Source: an uncultured Bacteroidales bacterium | GTDB lineage: Bacteria; Bacteroidota; Bacteroidia; Bacteroidales; Muribaculaceae | Length of the DNA: 64,000 nucleotides | NCBI GenBank assembly: GCA_947175575.1 | Contig: CAMWNG010000001.1 | Coordinates: forward strand, 1-64,000 | Direction of reading: 5' to 3' | Shown: piece after piece, positions 10,376 to 19,915 of the stretch | Layout: the number at the start of each line of letters is the position of its first letter | Numbering within the stretch: position 1 is the first letter of the stretch | Position numbers and translations under genes: made by a program | The notes under the pieces: generated by a model | The model's database searches: none | Seen by the model: the letters and a program-made list of their open reading frames with translations, nothing else | Told to the model about the DNA's origin: nothing

Positions 10376-10945
10376 ATGGACAATAAAGAAATCGTAAAAG
10401 AGTTTGAAGAAAAGATCCGGAAGAATCTTGAAGAGTTCCTCCAGCGCAAAGAAGCTTTGGACAGTCATGTGCCCGAATGTCCTGATGTCGAGGAGAAATG
10501 GCCCGTGATAGCACGTGCATATCTGCCTGATGGTGCTCGGGAATTCAAGGATTATCCTGTTGTATCGCTCGGCTGGATGATGCTCATGGGTATGGCCATG
10601 GCTTTCTATTGGGATACAGACTGGGCAAAATATGCGTCGCGCGACAATCTTTATGAAGAATTACGCGATAAGGACGGCTATGACAACTTTGACGATACGG
10701 TCGTGAAGTCCTTACTCGGGTATGAAGGCGAAGCTGCTGAAAAGGTAACGGAGCTTGTATCGGAATGTGCCGCAAGGGTGCTTGATATGCTGCATCGTGA
10801 ACATGTAGAGCCCGGAACAGAGACAGCGTTCGGATGCTATGTGGCGGCGATCCATCAGTTGTATCTCGCCGGAATGGCTATGGAACTGAATGCCCTGGGT
10901 TATCACATGACTCCTCTGACCGCGCAGGATATAAAAGGTAATTGA
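10376..10945 (+). CDS. Conserved hypothetical protein (189 aa)
   Basis: I do not recognise a named family. The 189-residue protein begins with a charged helical segment (KEIVKEFEEKIRKNLEEFLQRKEAL) and then looks all-helical with a hydrophobic patch (SLGWMMLMGMAMAFYWDTDW) and a second (GCYVAAIHQLYLAGMAMELNALGY). There is no signal peptide, so it is probably cytoplasmic. It stands alone between guaB and nrdJ, with a palindromic element upstream and its own terminator. Base composition matches its neighbours, and it reads as a real gene of unknown function. Confidence 0.8.
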   Translation: MDNKEIVKEFEEKIRKNLEEFLQRKEALDSHVPECPDVEEKWPVIARAYLPDGAREFKDYPVVSLGWMMLMGMAMAFYWDTDWAKYASRDNLYEELRDKDGYDNFDDTVVKSLLGYEGEAAEKVTELVSECAARVLDMLHREHVEPGTETAFGCYVAAIHQLYLAGMAMELNALGYHMTPLTAQDIKGN

Positions 10946-10966
10946 CGAATTATTGTCAGATAAAGT

Positions 10967-11008
10967 AAATCGGCGGCACCGTTACATTTCGTACAGTGCC
11001 GCCGATTT
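10967..11008. terminator. Bidirectional terminator hairpin
   Basis: AAATCGGCGGCAC and GTGCCGCCGATTT form a perfect 13-bp stem with A and T ends between two convergent genes, the 189-residue gene and nrdJ. Confidence 0.85.
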
Positions 11009-11027
11009 AAGTCAGATCACGTAGTTA

Positions 11028-13583
11028 TTAGCCACATTTGGATGTACCGCATGAGGTACATATCAGGCATCCTTCCTGATAGACAAGCGTTTCGTGCCCG
11101 CAGTTCGGACATTTCTGACCGGAAGCGCTGGTTCCGTTGGGAAGATATTTTTTGAGTGCGCGTTCAACTCCGTTTTTCCACGAGTTAATTGACTGGGAGT
11201 TGAGTTCGAGCCCACTGACAAGTTTCAGAACCTGATCGATAGGCATGCCGTAGCGCAAAACACCGGATATGAGTTTGGCATAGTTCCAGAATTCGGGATT
11301 GAATTTGTCTGAAAGACCCTCGATGGTGGTTTTATAGCCGCGTTTGTTGATGAACTGGAAGTCGTAGCGTTTGTTTCCTTCGGCATCCACGGCCTTGATT
11401 ATCTTGCCGTGAGAAACGGATTTCGGACAGAAGATGCCTTCGTCATCGTCGGCGAGGCCGGTGAAAATTTCGTATGGTTTACCGTCCATAAGTCCCACGA
11501 AGGCAATCCATTTTTCCTTGTTGTTCTGGAAGCGAACCACATCAGCTTCAAGTTCAATAGGACGTTTGGCAACATGATGAGCCGGGAAGCCGTGGCTTTC
11601 GTGTGCTGCTTCGGCCGGTTCTTTCTTTGTTTTCTGTTCTAACGCCACCAATACGCCTGAACGAGACCCATCGCGATAGACAGTACATCCTTTGCACCCT
11701 GATTTCCAGGCTTCCATGTACAGGCGGTTCACTACTTCTTCGGACACGTCAGAGGGCAGATTTATGGTGACCGAAATGGAATGATCGACCCATTTCTGAA
11801 TCCGTCCCTGCATATGGACTTTTTCAAGCCAGTCGATATCATTGGCCGTCGCGCCTGCATAAGGCGAACGAGCCACCAGACTGTCGATCTCTTCTTGTGT
11901 GTATGACTTTGAAGGATCGATTCCGGCTGATTCCATCCAGTCGAGGAATTTGGGGTGATAAACGATATATTCTTCGAAAGCATCGCCGGTTTCGTCCACA
12001 TAGTCGACACGTACATCCGGATCGCCGGGATTCACCTTGCGGCGGCGTTTGTACACGGGCATGAACACCGGTTCGATACCGGATGTGGTGCGGGTCATCA
12101 GCGATGTGGTGCCGGTGGGAGCGATGGTTAGACAGGCGATGTTGCGGCGTCCGAACTGCTTCATGCGTTCGTACATCTCCGGATCAGCTGCGGCGAGACG
12201 TTGCATGAAGGGATTATTGCGTTCGCGTTCAATGTCGAACACTTCGAACGCTCCGCGTGTACGTGCGAGGTCGACTGAAGAGCCATATGCTGCAAGAGCA
12301 AGATTCTTATGCACGAGTTCGGAGAAGTCAGTAGCTTCCGGAGTGCCGTATTTGAGGCCGAGAGCCGCAAGCATATCGCCTTCGGCTGTAGTTCCTACAC
12401 CTGTGCGGCGGCCCTGTCCGGTCTTGTTTTTTATTTTAAGCCATAGGTTGCGTTCGGTAGACTTAACTTCTTCGGTCTCGGGATCGGAATCGATTTTTTC
12501 AAGAATAGCGTCGATTTTCTCCATTTCGAGATCGATAATGTCATCCATTATGCGCTGTGCTTTGGCGACATGTGAGCGGAAAAGATCGAAATCGAAACGG
12601 GCCTGCGGAGTGAACGGGTCAACGACATAGCTATAGAGGTTGATGGCAAGCAGACGGCATGAGTCGTAAGGGCACAGGGGAATTTCGCCACACGGATTGG
12701 TCGAGATGGTGCGGAAGCCGAGATCGGCGTAACAGTCAGGTAATGATTCACGTGTTATAGTGTCCCAGAAAAGTACGCCGGGTTCGGCGGATTTCCATGC
12801 GTTATGAATGATTTTAGCCCATAATGCCTTGGCATCCACATCTTTGGTGACAAGCGGACTATCGGAATCGACGGGATATTTCTGAGTGTATGACTCTCCC
12901 GTTTCGGCCGCCTGCATGAACCCGTCGGTTATGCGCACCGAGACATTGGCGCCGGTGACCTTGCCTTCCGTCATTTTCGCATCAATGAAAGCCTCACTGT
13001 CGGGATGGGCGATGGATACGGTCATCATGAGCGCACCGCGGCGTCCGTCCTGAGCCACCTCGCGTGTGGAGTTGGAGTATCGCTCCATGAAGGGAACGAG
13101 GCCGGTGGAGGTCAGAGCCGAATTTTTAACAGGGGTTCCTTTCGGACGTATATGCGAGAGGTCATGGCCGACACCGCCACGACGTTTCATAAGTTGGACC
13201 TGTTCTTCATCAATTCGGATCACACCGCCGTAGCTGTCGGGATTACCGTCGAGTCCGATAACAAAACAGTTTGACAACGAACCTACCTGGAAATTATTTC
13301 CAATGCCGGTCATGGGGCTGCCCTGGGGGACAATGTAGCGGAAGTCCTTGAGGAGGGCGAAAACCTCGTCGTGAGACATCGGCTCGGGATATTTGTTCTC
13401 AATTCTGGTGATTTCGGAAGCCAGGCGATGGTGCATATCGTCCGGCGTGAGTTCATACAGATTTCCGAAAGAATCTTTCAGGGCGTATTTGTTGGCCCAA
13501 ACGCGGGCGGCCAACTCGTCGCCGTTGAAATATTTTTTCGAAGCTTCGAAAGCTTCTTCAAAAGTATAAGTCTTGTTTTCCAC
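11028..13583 (-). CDS. nrdJ: Adenosylcobalamin-dependent (class II) ribonucleotide reductase
   Basis: Makes deoxyribonucleotides from ribonucleotides using a B12-derived radical, independent of oxygen. The 851-residue protein has the class II features: SNCFVIGL near residue 110, the active-site loop NPCGEIPLC near 290, LTIAPTGTTS near 490, and a C-terminal Cys-rich tail (CPNCGHETLVYQEGCLICTSC), whose four or more Cys may bind zinc or shuttle reducing power. It is monocistronic with a TAACTTTG box at 13612-13619. No cobalamin riboswitch is visible in the short leader, as expected for an essential B12 user. Confidence 0.93.
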   Translation of the reverse strand: MENKTYTFEEAFEASKKYFNGDELAARVWANKYALKDSFGNLYELTPDDMHHRLASEITRIENKYPEPMSHDEVFALLKDFRYIVPQGSPMTGIGNNFQVGSLSNCFVIGLDGNPDSYGGVIRIDEEQVQLMKRRGGVGHDLSHIRPKGTPVKNSALTSTGLVPFMERYSNSTREVAQDGRRGALMMTVSIAHPDSEAFIDAKMTEGKVTGANVSVRITDGFMQAAETGESYTQKYPVDSDSPLVTKDVDAKALWAKIIHNAWKSAEPGVLFWDTITRESLPDCYADLGFRTISTNPCGEIPLCPYDSCRLLAINLYSYVVDPFTPQARFDFDLFRSHVAKAQRIMDDIIDLEMEKIDAILEKIDSDPETEEVKSTERNLWLKIKNKTGQGRRTGVGTTAEGDMLAALGLKYGTPEATDFSELVHKNLALAAYGSSVDLARTRGAFEVFDIERERNNPFMQRLAAADPEMYERMKQFGRRNIACLTIAPTGTTSLMTRTTSGIEPVFMPVYKRRRKVNPGDPDVRVDYVDETGDAFEEYIVYHPKFLDWMESAGIDPSKSYTQEEIDSLVARSPYAGATANDIDWLEKVHMQGRIQKWVDHSISVTINLPSDVSEEVVNRLYMEAWKSGCKGCTVYRDGSRSGVLVALEQKTKKEPAEAAHESHGFPAHHVAKRPIELEADVVRFQNNKEKWIAFVGLMDGKPYEIFTGLADDDEGIFCPKSVSHGKIIKAVDAEGNKRYDFQFINKRGYKTTIEGLSDKFNPEFWNYAKLISGVLRYGMPIDQVLKLVSGLELNSQSINSWKNGVERALKKYLPNGTSASGQKCPNCGHETLVYQEGCLICTSCGTSKCG

Positions 13584-13611
13584 GGTAAGGGAGCGATTGG
13601 TTTATTCGCTG

Positions 13612-13619
13612 CAAAGTTA
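13612..13619 (-). promoter_or_regulatory. nrdJ -7 promoter element
   Basis: TAACTTTG on the minus strand, 28 bases before the nrdJ start. The -33 position lacks TTG, so only the -7 box is supported. Confidence 0.55.
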
Positions 13620-13683
13620 CACCATGCAGTCCGTAAATAAAAATTTTAAGGAAAAGAACCGTCCGAAATGTTGAAAACTTTTT

Positions 13684-15168
13684 TCAGAGCCGTCCGCGGA
13701 TATATCCGATTACATCTGATTGTATTTTTGAACCGGCTGCTTTGTTGACAAAAAAGTAAATAATCAGAGCCGTTGGAATTTGTATTAACAAGCAAATCAA
13801 CGGATTGTGAATAGTTTCGGACAAGTACCATAAACCGAGACAGATTATGGCTGACTCAAAAAAGTATGGAGCGATGTCTGACAGGAAGCTTCCAAATGTC
13901 GTTTTGGTAAGCCGTGAAGTATAAATTAAAGTGAACAGCCAGCTTATTACGGCTGCCAAAAGCTGACCCCAGAGCAGCAGTTCAAGTCCCAATACGGGGT
14001 GCTCAGGATTTTCGAGGCGTATGAACGGCAGACATGCGGCCAGGGCTATGAGAGCGACAGAATCACGCAGGACTTCCATCCACATGATCGTGCGCGCATG
14101 GCCTTGCGATAACAGAAAATTATTGTATAGTCCGGTTAGCACCGTGAACACTCCCCTGAGGAGCAGAATCTGGAAAAGTATGATGGACGGATCCCATTTC
14201 TGTTGGAAAAGAAGATGGAAGATCGGGGTGGCCATGGCCATCAGGCCGAACATTGCCGGAAAGAGAAGATAAGCTGTGAAACGATTCATCTTGGAGCATG
14301 CCCGACGGAAACGGTCATAGTCATCCTGAACGGCCGACAGAGTAGGGAGGAACGATGAGGTGAGCGTCTGAGAAAGAGACATGATTCCCATTTTACTCCA
14401 TTTGTCGCTCTGGGTATAGTAACCTAATTGCGATAGACCGGCCCGGTTGCCGATGACGAAAGAATATATATTAAGGAATAATGTGTTGAGAAAGGAAGTC
14501 AGCATCATGCGGCTCCCTATGCCTAAAAAACCTCGCAGGGCATGCCATGAAAACCGTGCAGATGGAAGCCACTTCTGAGTGGTCCATAATACGATTGATT
14601 TTACCGATCCGAGCGTAATGGTCTGCCATACGATCGCCCATGCCCCGAAACCGTTTACGGCCAATGCGATGCCTGCCACGGCGCCCGCGACGAGTCCGAG
14701 TGAATTGCTCACGGCGACCATTTTCACATCCATGCGTTTCATCAGTCGGTTTGTCTGCACAATGGCGGAGGCATTGATGATGAACGATATGAACATCACT
14801 CTCGAGAGAGGGATAAGCCGGCGGTCGCCCTGAAAACAATCGGCTATGAGAGGTGCGCAAAACCATAGTAAAATGTATAAAGCGACCGCAACAGCCATGT
14901 TGAACCATAATACCGTTGAGTAGTCAGTCTGAGTCGGATTCTTACGTTGAATCAACGCGTAGGAAAAGCCGCTGTCAACCAAAAGCGAGGCAAACGCCTG
15001 AAAGACAAGAACGGCTCCCACCAGACCGAAATCCTCGGTGCTGAGAAGCCGAGCGAGCACGATGCCTGTGACCGCATACAGCACCTGAGATGCCAGACGG
15101 TCGATCACGTTCCACTTCAGGGTGCGTGCGGTGCGGCTTTTGAGCCGGTCGTCCTCGGGGGATGTCAC
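13684..15168 (-). CDS. Wzx/MOP-family polysaccharide flippase
   Basis: A 494-residue membrane protein with about 12-14 segments and the N-terminal pattern TLKWNVIDRLASQVLYAVTG followed by LARLLSTEDFGLVGAV, typical of the WzxC-like polysaccharide transporters of the MOP superfamily. It probably flips lipid-linked oligosaccharides across the inner membrane. No glycosyltransferase lies beside it, so the glycan is unknown. Its start overlaps the stop of the GIN-domain gene, suggesting co-transcription. Confidence 0.85.
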   Translation of the reverse strand: MTSPEDDRLKSRTARTLKWNVIDRLASQVLYAVTGIVLARLLSTEDFGLVGAVLVFQAFASLLVDSGFSYALIQRKNPTQTDYSTVLWFNMAVAVALYILLWFCAPLIADCFQGDRRLIPLSRVMFISFIINASAIVQTNRLMKRMDVKMVAVSNSLGLVAGAVAGIALAVNGFGAWAIVWQTITLGSVKSIVLWTTQKWLPSARFSWHALRGFLGIGSRMMLTSFLNTLFLNIYSFVIGNRAGLSQLGYYTQSDKWSKMGIMSLSQTLTSSFLPTLSAVQDDYDRFRRACSKMNRFTAYLLFPAMFGLMAMATPIFHLLFQQKWDPSIILFQILLLRGVFTVLTGLYNNFLLSQGHARTIMWMEVLRDSVALIALAACLPFIRLENPEHPVLGLELLLWGQLLAAVISWLFTLIYTSRLTKTTFGSFLSDIAPYFFESAIICLGLWYLSETIHNPLICLLIQIPTALIIYFFVNKAAGSKIQSDVIGYIRGRL

Positions 15169-15881
15169 TTAACGGGATTATTGGATACGGGAAAGACTTT
15201 AATACCGAGTCCGCGGTTAACAATTTTTTCAGGTTCACCCGCATAAAAGACTTTTCCGGAACCTGCGCCGTAGACAGTAAGGGATTCAAGCGCCGTGCAG
15301 TCGATATCACCGGTGCCGAAAAGTATAGTCTTGACTTTGCGGGCCTGCAGTCTGCCGGCTTCTACGGGGCCTGTGCCTATGCTTGAAAGTTTGGCTTGAC
15401 GGGCCTGTCCGCCGAGGATCACGACCCGGCCACGACCGGTGGCCACATTCGCTTCAAGTGAGTTTGCTTCAACATTATTAACCAACAAAAGACCGTTCCC
15501 GACTACGCGTGCCCGGAAATTCTGTACCGGTACGTTAGACAGAATCCGCATCGTGGAATCGGACGCGTTCTCAGCTTTTGTAAGCGAGGAAGAATATACA
15601 CGCACGGTAGGCACCCCGATGGAATCGGTGCCGTCTGTGTCAAGCTGAATGCGCAGATTGCCCTTGTTATTCGAGAACATAAGTTTCGATGCCATTTCAG
15701 GTGTGCAGGAGAAATAGGCGTATCCGGCTGAATCAGGTGAACATATATAATCCACGTTGATGTTGTTGGTAACCTGCAACTCGGTAAAATCAAGAATCTC
15801 AAGCTTATAATCGTTGGTTTCGGCTTTGAGAGTGAACAATCCGATGCAGAGTGCAACTAATGTGATGAAGTAATTACGCAT
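15165..15881 (-). CDS. Secreted GIN-domain (DUF2807) protein
   Basis: A 238-residue protein with a signal peptide (MRNYFITLVALCIGLFTLKA) and a region of short beta strands rich in G, N and V (GNGLLLVNNVEANSLEANVATG, TILFGTGDIDCTAL), as in the putative autotransporter head GIN domain proteins of Bacteroidetes. These are thought to be cell-envelope proteins forming a beta helix; their role is not established. It overlaps the flippase gene downstream by four bases. dusB lies upstream after a 32-base gap. Confidence 0.8.
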   Translation of the reverse strand: MRNYFITLVALCIGLFTLKAETNDYKLEILDFTELQVTNNINVDYICSPDSAGYAYFSCTPEMASKLMFSNNKGNLRIQLDTDGTDSIGVPTVRVYSSSLTKAENASDSTMRILSNVPVQNFRARVVGNGLLLVNNVEANSLEANVATGRGRVVILGGQARQAKLSSIGTGPVEAGRLQARKVKTILFGTGDIDCTALESLTVYGAGSGKVFYAGEPEKIVNRGLGIKVFPVSNNPVK

Positions 15882-15913
15882 AAAAGAGATAATTCAATGG
15901 AGAGACAATTTAA

Positions 15914-16906
15914 TCATTTAACAATCGCAGGAAGGATTTCGTTCTCCACCTTGTCTAAAATATTATTGAGTTCATCAAGATTATCTGCTTGAAGCATTGC
16001 GATACGTGTCTGTCGGAAATCAGGAATCCCCTTGAAAAGCGGCGATGCCGCCAGATGCCGCCTGATGTGGAGTATGCCACGGTATTCGTCAATGCGGCTC
16101 ACGCTTTCTCTGATCTGCCGGCGCAGCAGATTGAATTTTTCGGCGACAGACAGTTCCTGCGACGGCAATCCTTTGAGGGCACGCGAAATATCATGAAACA
16201 CCCACGGACAACCGATCGATGCCCTACCGACCATCACTCCGTCCACACCATAGCGGGTGAAAGCCTCAAGGGCAGCTTCAGGTGTGGTGATATCTCCGTT
16301 TCCGATTACGGGAATGTTCAGACGCGGATTTTCCTTAACACGTGCTATCATTTCCCAATCTGCTGCTCCGCTATAGAGCTGTGAGCGTGTGCGTCCGTGA
16401 ACGGTCAGAGCCTGTATGCCACAGTCCTGAAGCTGTTCAGCGAGTTCAACTATGATTTTTGAATCATGGTCCCATCCCAGACGGGTCTTGACAGTGACAG
16501 GGAGGTTAACGGCCTTAACAACAGCGGAAGTGATTTCAAGCATGAGAGGAATATTGCGCAGCATGCCGGCACCGGCTCCTTTTCCGGCCACTTTTTTTAC
16601 GGGACAACCGAAATTTATATCAAGAACGTCAGGACCGGCTTCTTCCACAATCTTGGCGGCCTCGACCATTGGAGCCACTTCTTTCCCGTAGATCTGAATG
16701 GCAGTGGGACGTTCGGCATCGGATATGGTGAGTTTGCGTGTCGTGGCCTGTATATTGCGTATAAGAGCATCAGCACTGACAAATTCAGTATAAGTCATAT
16801 CCGCGCCCAATTCTTTACAGATCAGTCGGAAAGACTCGTCAGTCACGTCCTCCATGGGCGCGAGCATCACGGGACGTTCACCTAAATCTATGTTTCCTAT
16901 CTTCAT
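15914..16906 (-). CDS. dusB: tRNA-dihydrouridine synthase (DusB family)
   Basis: A flavoenzyme that reduces uridine to dihydrouridine in the tRNA D loop. The 330-residue protein has the FMN TIM barrel start (ERPVMLAPMEDVTDESF), the catalytic Cys motif NFGCPVKKVAGKGAG near residue 100, TVKTRLGWD, and TVHGRTRSQLYSG. Motifs fit the DusB group. A TACCTTTG box at 16933-16940 lies just upstream. The GIN-domain gene follows. Confidence 0.93.
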   Translation of the reverse strand: MKIGNIDLGERPVMLAPMEDVTDESFRLICKELGADMTYTEFVSADALIRNIQATTRKLTISDAERPTAIQIYGKEVAPMVEAAKIVEEAGPDVLDINFGCPVKKVAGKGAGAGMLRNIPLMLEITSAVVKAVNLPVTVKTRLGWDHDSKIIVELAEQLQDCGIQALTVHGRTRSQLYSGAADWEMIARVKENPRLNIPVIGNGDITTPEAALEAFTRYGVDGVMVGRASIGCPWVFHDISRALKGLPSQELSVAEKFNLLRRQIRESVSRIDEYRGILHIRRHLAASPLFKGIPDFRQTRIAMLQADNLDELNNILDKVENEILPAIVK

Positions 16907-16932
16907 TGTGACCTATCGAGAATTGATTTTTG

Positions 16933-16940
16933 CAAAGGTA
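16933..16940 (-). promoter_or_regulatory. dusB -7 promoter element
   Basis: TACCTTTG on the minus strand, about 27 bases before the dusB start. No TTG stands at the -33 spacing. Confidence 0.5.
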
Positions 16941-16997
16941 CGAAAAAATATTGAGATTCCACTTTACCGCTTTTCCAATTTATTGGAACAAAAAGGA

Positions 16998-17025
16998 AAA
17001 GCGGAGGCGATAGGGCCTCCGCTTT
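16998..17025 (-). terminator. Terminator of the propeller-like secreted protein gene
   Basis: AAAGCGGAGGC and GCCTCCGCTTT form a perfect 11-bp stem with a six-base loop, 22 bases after the stop of the leftward gene at 17047. Confidence 0.85.
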
Positions 17026-17046
17026 AATATTAATATAATTATAAAA

Positions 17047-18699
17047 TTATTTTATAACCTTTTTAGCTGCAACGACAGAACCGTCAGAGAACTTGGCACG
17101 TTCGATAAATATGCCGTTAGAAGGTTCTTTTACTTCGATACCGTTGAGGTTATAATATGTCTTGTTAAGTAATTCACTCTCAGTCAGAGCTGATGAAACG
17201 CCCTTACTTTCTGCGAAAATTACATACGATTCGTAAGTGTCGTCTAAGCTATACATGTAAGCGTAAACACCGCCGGAAAGCACTGACCAGTCATCGCTTA
17301 CAACACAATGACCTACAAAAAACATTTCCTTCAGTACAATTTCAAATTCGTCAAGTTCTTCATTATACACTTCCTCATCGACCTCTTTGGTCATGTTTTC
17401 TTTAAGCCAAGCAGCTCCGGTGGGATTTAAAGTTGCATAGTAGTCCTCGAGAGGGATGTATTCATCAGTTTCAGGGAGCAGGACGAAAGACATGGGAGCC
17501 TCTCCGTTCTGAGACACACCGATGATTGTGCCATCAGAGAGAATCTGACGCACAAGCGGGAATAGACCATTTTCAAGATTCTTGACTTCGGTGAGTGTAT
17601 AATCATCAAGATTCAAAAGATAAGTAGGATTAAGTTCAAGGAATGGGATCCACGACATAGGATCAGGATTATCTATTACGATAGACCGATTGAGAGCCAT
17701 AGTCGTACCGTCGGCACTCATTGTAAATCCGTTCTGAAGGAAGAAATATGACTGATCAATGATTTCTTGAAGTTTTTCATAATAGGTCGCGAATTTTTCA
17801 TTATATTCTAATGATTTGGCGTTGTAATCGTCGACCGCTTCATTAAATGCGTTGATTTCATCTTCACTCATGTAACTGCCCGGTTCGGGATATTCGCCCT
17901 CATAGCCGCTATTAACCCATTCGTCATATGCAGCCTGATAGGCTGCAGCTTCTTCGGGAGTCATGAATGCTGATATTTCCGGATATGGAACGTCTAATTC
18001 TTCCGGTTCTTCCGGTATGGGCAGATGATTGGGATTGATGAGGTCCGCTGTAGGAAGGGTATAGGTCCAATCTCCTTTATCATCGCATTTATATACAATC
18101 GGGTAGAGCTCCATGCCTCTGAAGTCTACAACCTGACCGACAATGGTGCGTCCGTCCGCACTTACATAATCGGCCGACGCACGCTGGATGTCGCGATTTG
18201 TCCAGTCTTTGGCAGGATAGGGAAGGTAATGAACGTCGCTTAACGAACCGTCAGCGTTGATGTCGAAATAAACGGGGACATATGTTGTCTCGTTAGGTTC
18301 TGTGGACGGATTGATTGCGATGCCGGAAACGCGGGTACCTTCCGCATTGATACCGTTGAAGGATAAGGCATCAAATTTTTCAAGAAGGTAGTTCAGATCC
18401 TTGATTTCGCCGTTGACGACCATTATCGGAGTGATGCTTTCGGTGCCACCGACAACTATGGTGCCGTCAGCAGTAATGCAGTTACCGTTTCCGAGCAGGA
18501 AAGATGTCTCGAAGTCAACTACTTCGTTGGTCGCGGTGTTGTAGAGAGTGATAGCATCGAACACCTGGCTTAAGATTACGGAACCGTCGGCCGAGATCTT
18601 TGTGGAATAGAATTCCGGAATCATTTCCGGAGACTTAACTTCGGCAACTGTCGAAAGGGCAGTTCCGAGGCTAATGCAGAGCAGGAAGAAATTCTTCAT
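17047..18699 (-). CDS. Large secreted protein with SADG propeller-like repeats and helical insert
   Basis: A 550-residue protein of unknown function with a signal peptide (MKNFFLLCISLGTALSTVA). Six or so repeats centred on ISADGS / ITADGT / VSADGR / MSADGT / LSDGT / VSDDWS recur along it, each followed by beta-strand residues (IVVGG, IVGQV); this resembles HAF-type or propeller repeats of extracellular proteins. Between the third and fourth repeat, residues ~225-310 form an acidic Tyr/Glu-rich helical stretch (MTPEEAAAYQAAYDEW, NEKFATYYEKLQEII) that breaks the pattern. The C terminus (YYNLNGIEVKEPSNGIFIER then KKVIK) resembles the C-terminal sorting or anchoring domains of Bacteroidetes secreted proteins. 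It is monocistronic with its own terminator. Confidence 0.8.
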   Translation of the reverse strand: MKNFFLLCISLGTALSTVAEVKSPEMIPEFYSTKISADGSVILSQVFDAITLYNTATNEVVDFETSFLLGNGNCITADGTIVVGGTESITPIMVVNGEIKDLNYLLEKFDALSFNGINAEGTRVSGIAINPSTEPNETTYVPVYFDINADGSLSDVHYLPYPAKDWTNRDIQRASADYVSADGRTIVGQVVDFRGMELYPIVYKCDDKGDWTYTLPTADLINPNHLPIPEEPEELDVPYPEISAFMTPEEAAAYQAAYDEWVNSGYEGEYPEPGSYMSEDEINAFNEAVDDYNAKSLEYNEKFATYYEKLQEIIDQSYFFLQNGFTMSADGTTMALNRSIVIDNPDPMSWIPFLELNPTYLLNLDDYTLTEVKNLENGLFPLVRQILSDGTIIGVSQNGEAPMSFVLLPETDEYIPLEDYYATLNPTGAAWLKENMTKEVDEEVYNEELDEFEIVLKEMFFVGHCVVSDDWSVLSGGVYAYMYSLDDTYESYVIFAESKGVSSALTESELLNKTYYNLNGIEVKEPSNGIFIERAKFSDGSVVAAKKVIK

Positions 18700-18803
18700 A
18701 AGCTGTGATTTAAATGATTAATATTACACTAACATATAGAGTGCTTCATGAGGGAAGCAAATCAAAGCATTAGTGGATGGAAATAGTGGAGTTGGAAATG
18801 AAT

Positions 18804-18842
18804 ACGCTCCACTGTGCGTGGGGTTCATACACAGTGGAGCGT
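18804..18842 (-). terminator. fba terminator
   Basis: ACGCTCCACTGTG and CACAGTGGAGCGT form a perfect 13-bp stem with a 13-base loop, 29 bases past the fba stop codon. Confidence 0.8.
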
Positions 18843-18871
18843 GAATGAGGATTTGGATGGAAAAAGCTCTA

Positions 18872-19870
18872 TTATTCAGCTTTTCCTGCTGAGCCAAGCA
18901 CATTCACGATTTTGTGCTTGTAGAGTTTTTCCATGTTATCGCGGGCGGGGCCGAGATATTTGCGGGGGTCGAATTCGGCAGGCTTTTCAGCGAATACGCG
19001 ACGGATGGCGGCTGTCATTGCGAGACGGCTGTCAGAGTCGATGTTGATTTTGCATACTGCGCTCTTGGCAGCTTTGCGGAGTTCTTCTTCGGGAATACCG
19101 ATGGCATCGGGAAGTTTGCCGCCGAACATGTTGATGGTGTCGACTTCTTCCTGGGGAACAGATGACGAACCGTGAAGCACGATGGGGAAACCGGGAAGTT
19201 TTTCCATAACTGCGTCAAGCACGTTGAAGGCCAGGGGCGGGGGAACGAGTTTGCCCTCGGCGTTGCGTGTGCACTGTTCGGGAGTGAATTTGTATGCGCC
19301 GTGCGATGTACCGATAGAGATGGCCAGAGAATCGCATCCGGTGCGGGTTGCGAAGTCGATAACTTCTTCGGGGTCGGTGTAGGTGTGATGGTCGCTTGAT
19401 ACCTCATCTTCCACACCTGCAAGCACGCCGAGCTCGCCTTCTACAGTAACATCGTACTGGTGAGCGTAATCAACTACTTTCTTGGTCAGAGCGACATTTT
19501 CCTCATAGGGGAGGTGAGAACCGTCGATCATTACGGACGAGAAACCGTTGTCGATGCAGCTCTTGCAGAGTTCGAAGCTGTCACCGTGGTCGAGGTGAAG
19601 AACGATTTCGGGTTTTTCCCAACCGAGTTCTTTTGCGTATTCCACAGCACCCTGTGCCATGTAGCGCAGAAGTGTGGCGTTGGCATAGTTGCGGGCGCCT
19701 TTGGAAACCTGGAGAATCACGGGTGATTTTTCTTCAGCAGCGGCTTTGATGATGGCCTGAAGCTGCTCCATGTTATTGAAGTTGAAAGCGGGGATGGCAT
19801 AGCCGCCCTTGATGGCCTTTTCGAACATCTTGCGGGTGTTCACGAGACCGAGTTCTTTGTAACTTACCAT
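18872..19870 (-). CDS. fba: Class II fructose-bisphosphate aldolase
   Basis: Zinc-dependent glycolytic and gluconeogenic aldolase that interconverts fructose 1,6-bisphosphate with two triose phosphates. The 332-residue protein shows the class II motifs: AFNFNNMEQLQAI near the start, the zinc ligands in LHLDHGDSF, VEGELGVLAG, and LHGSSSVPQ. It forms a separate unit ended by a strong hairpin. tpiA, which handles its products, lies about 2 kb upstream on the same strand with folE and a SPOR gene between. Confidence 0.95.
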   Translation of the reverse strand: MVSYKELGLVNTRKMFEKAIKGGYAIPAFNFNNMEQLQAIIKAAAEEKSPVILQVSKGARNYANATLLRYMAQGAVEYAKELGWEKPEIVLHLDHGDSFELCKSCIDNGFSSVMIDGSHLPYEENVALTKKVVDYAHQYDVTVEGELGVLAGVEDEVSSDHHTYTDPEEVIDFATRTGCDSLAISIGTSHGAYKFTPEQCTRNAEGKLVPPPLAFNVLDAVMEKLPGFPIVLHGSSSVPQEEVDTINMFGGKLPDAIGIPEEELRKAAKSAVCKINIDSDSRLAMTAAIRRVFAEKPAEFDPRKYLGPARDNMEKLYKHKIVNVLGSAGKAE

Positions 19871-19915
19871 TAGAATAATGTATTTAAAGGGTTTAATTTG
19901 CTAAATAGTTCAAGT

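Noticed and set aside
13584-13683. Cobalamin riboswitch before the B12-dependent reductase
   Set aside because: The space between the start codon and the next gene is about 100 bases and lacks the B12-box or any complex fold.
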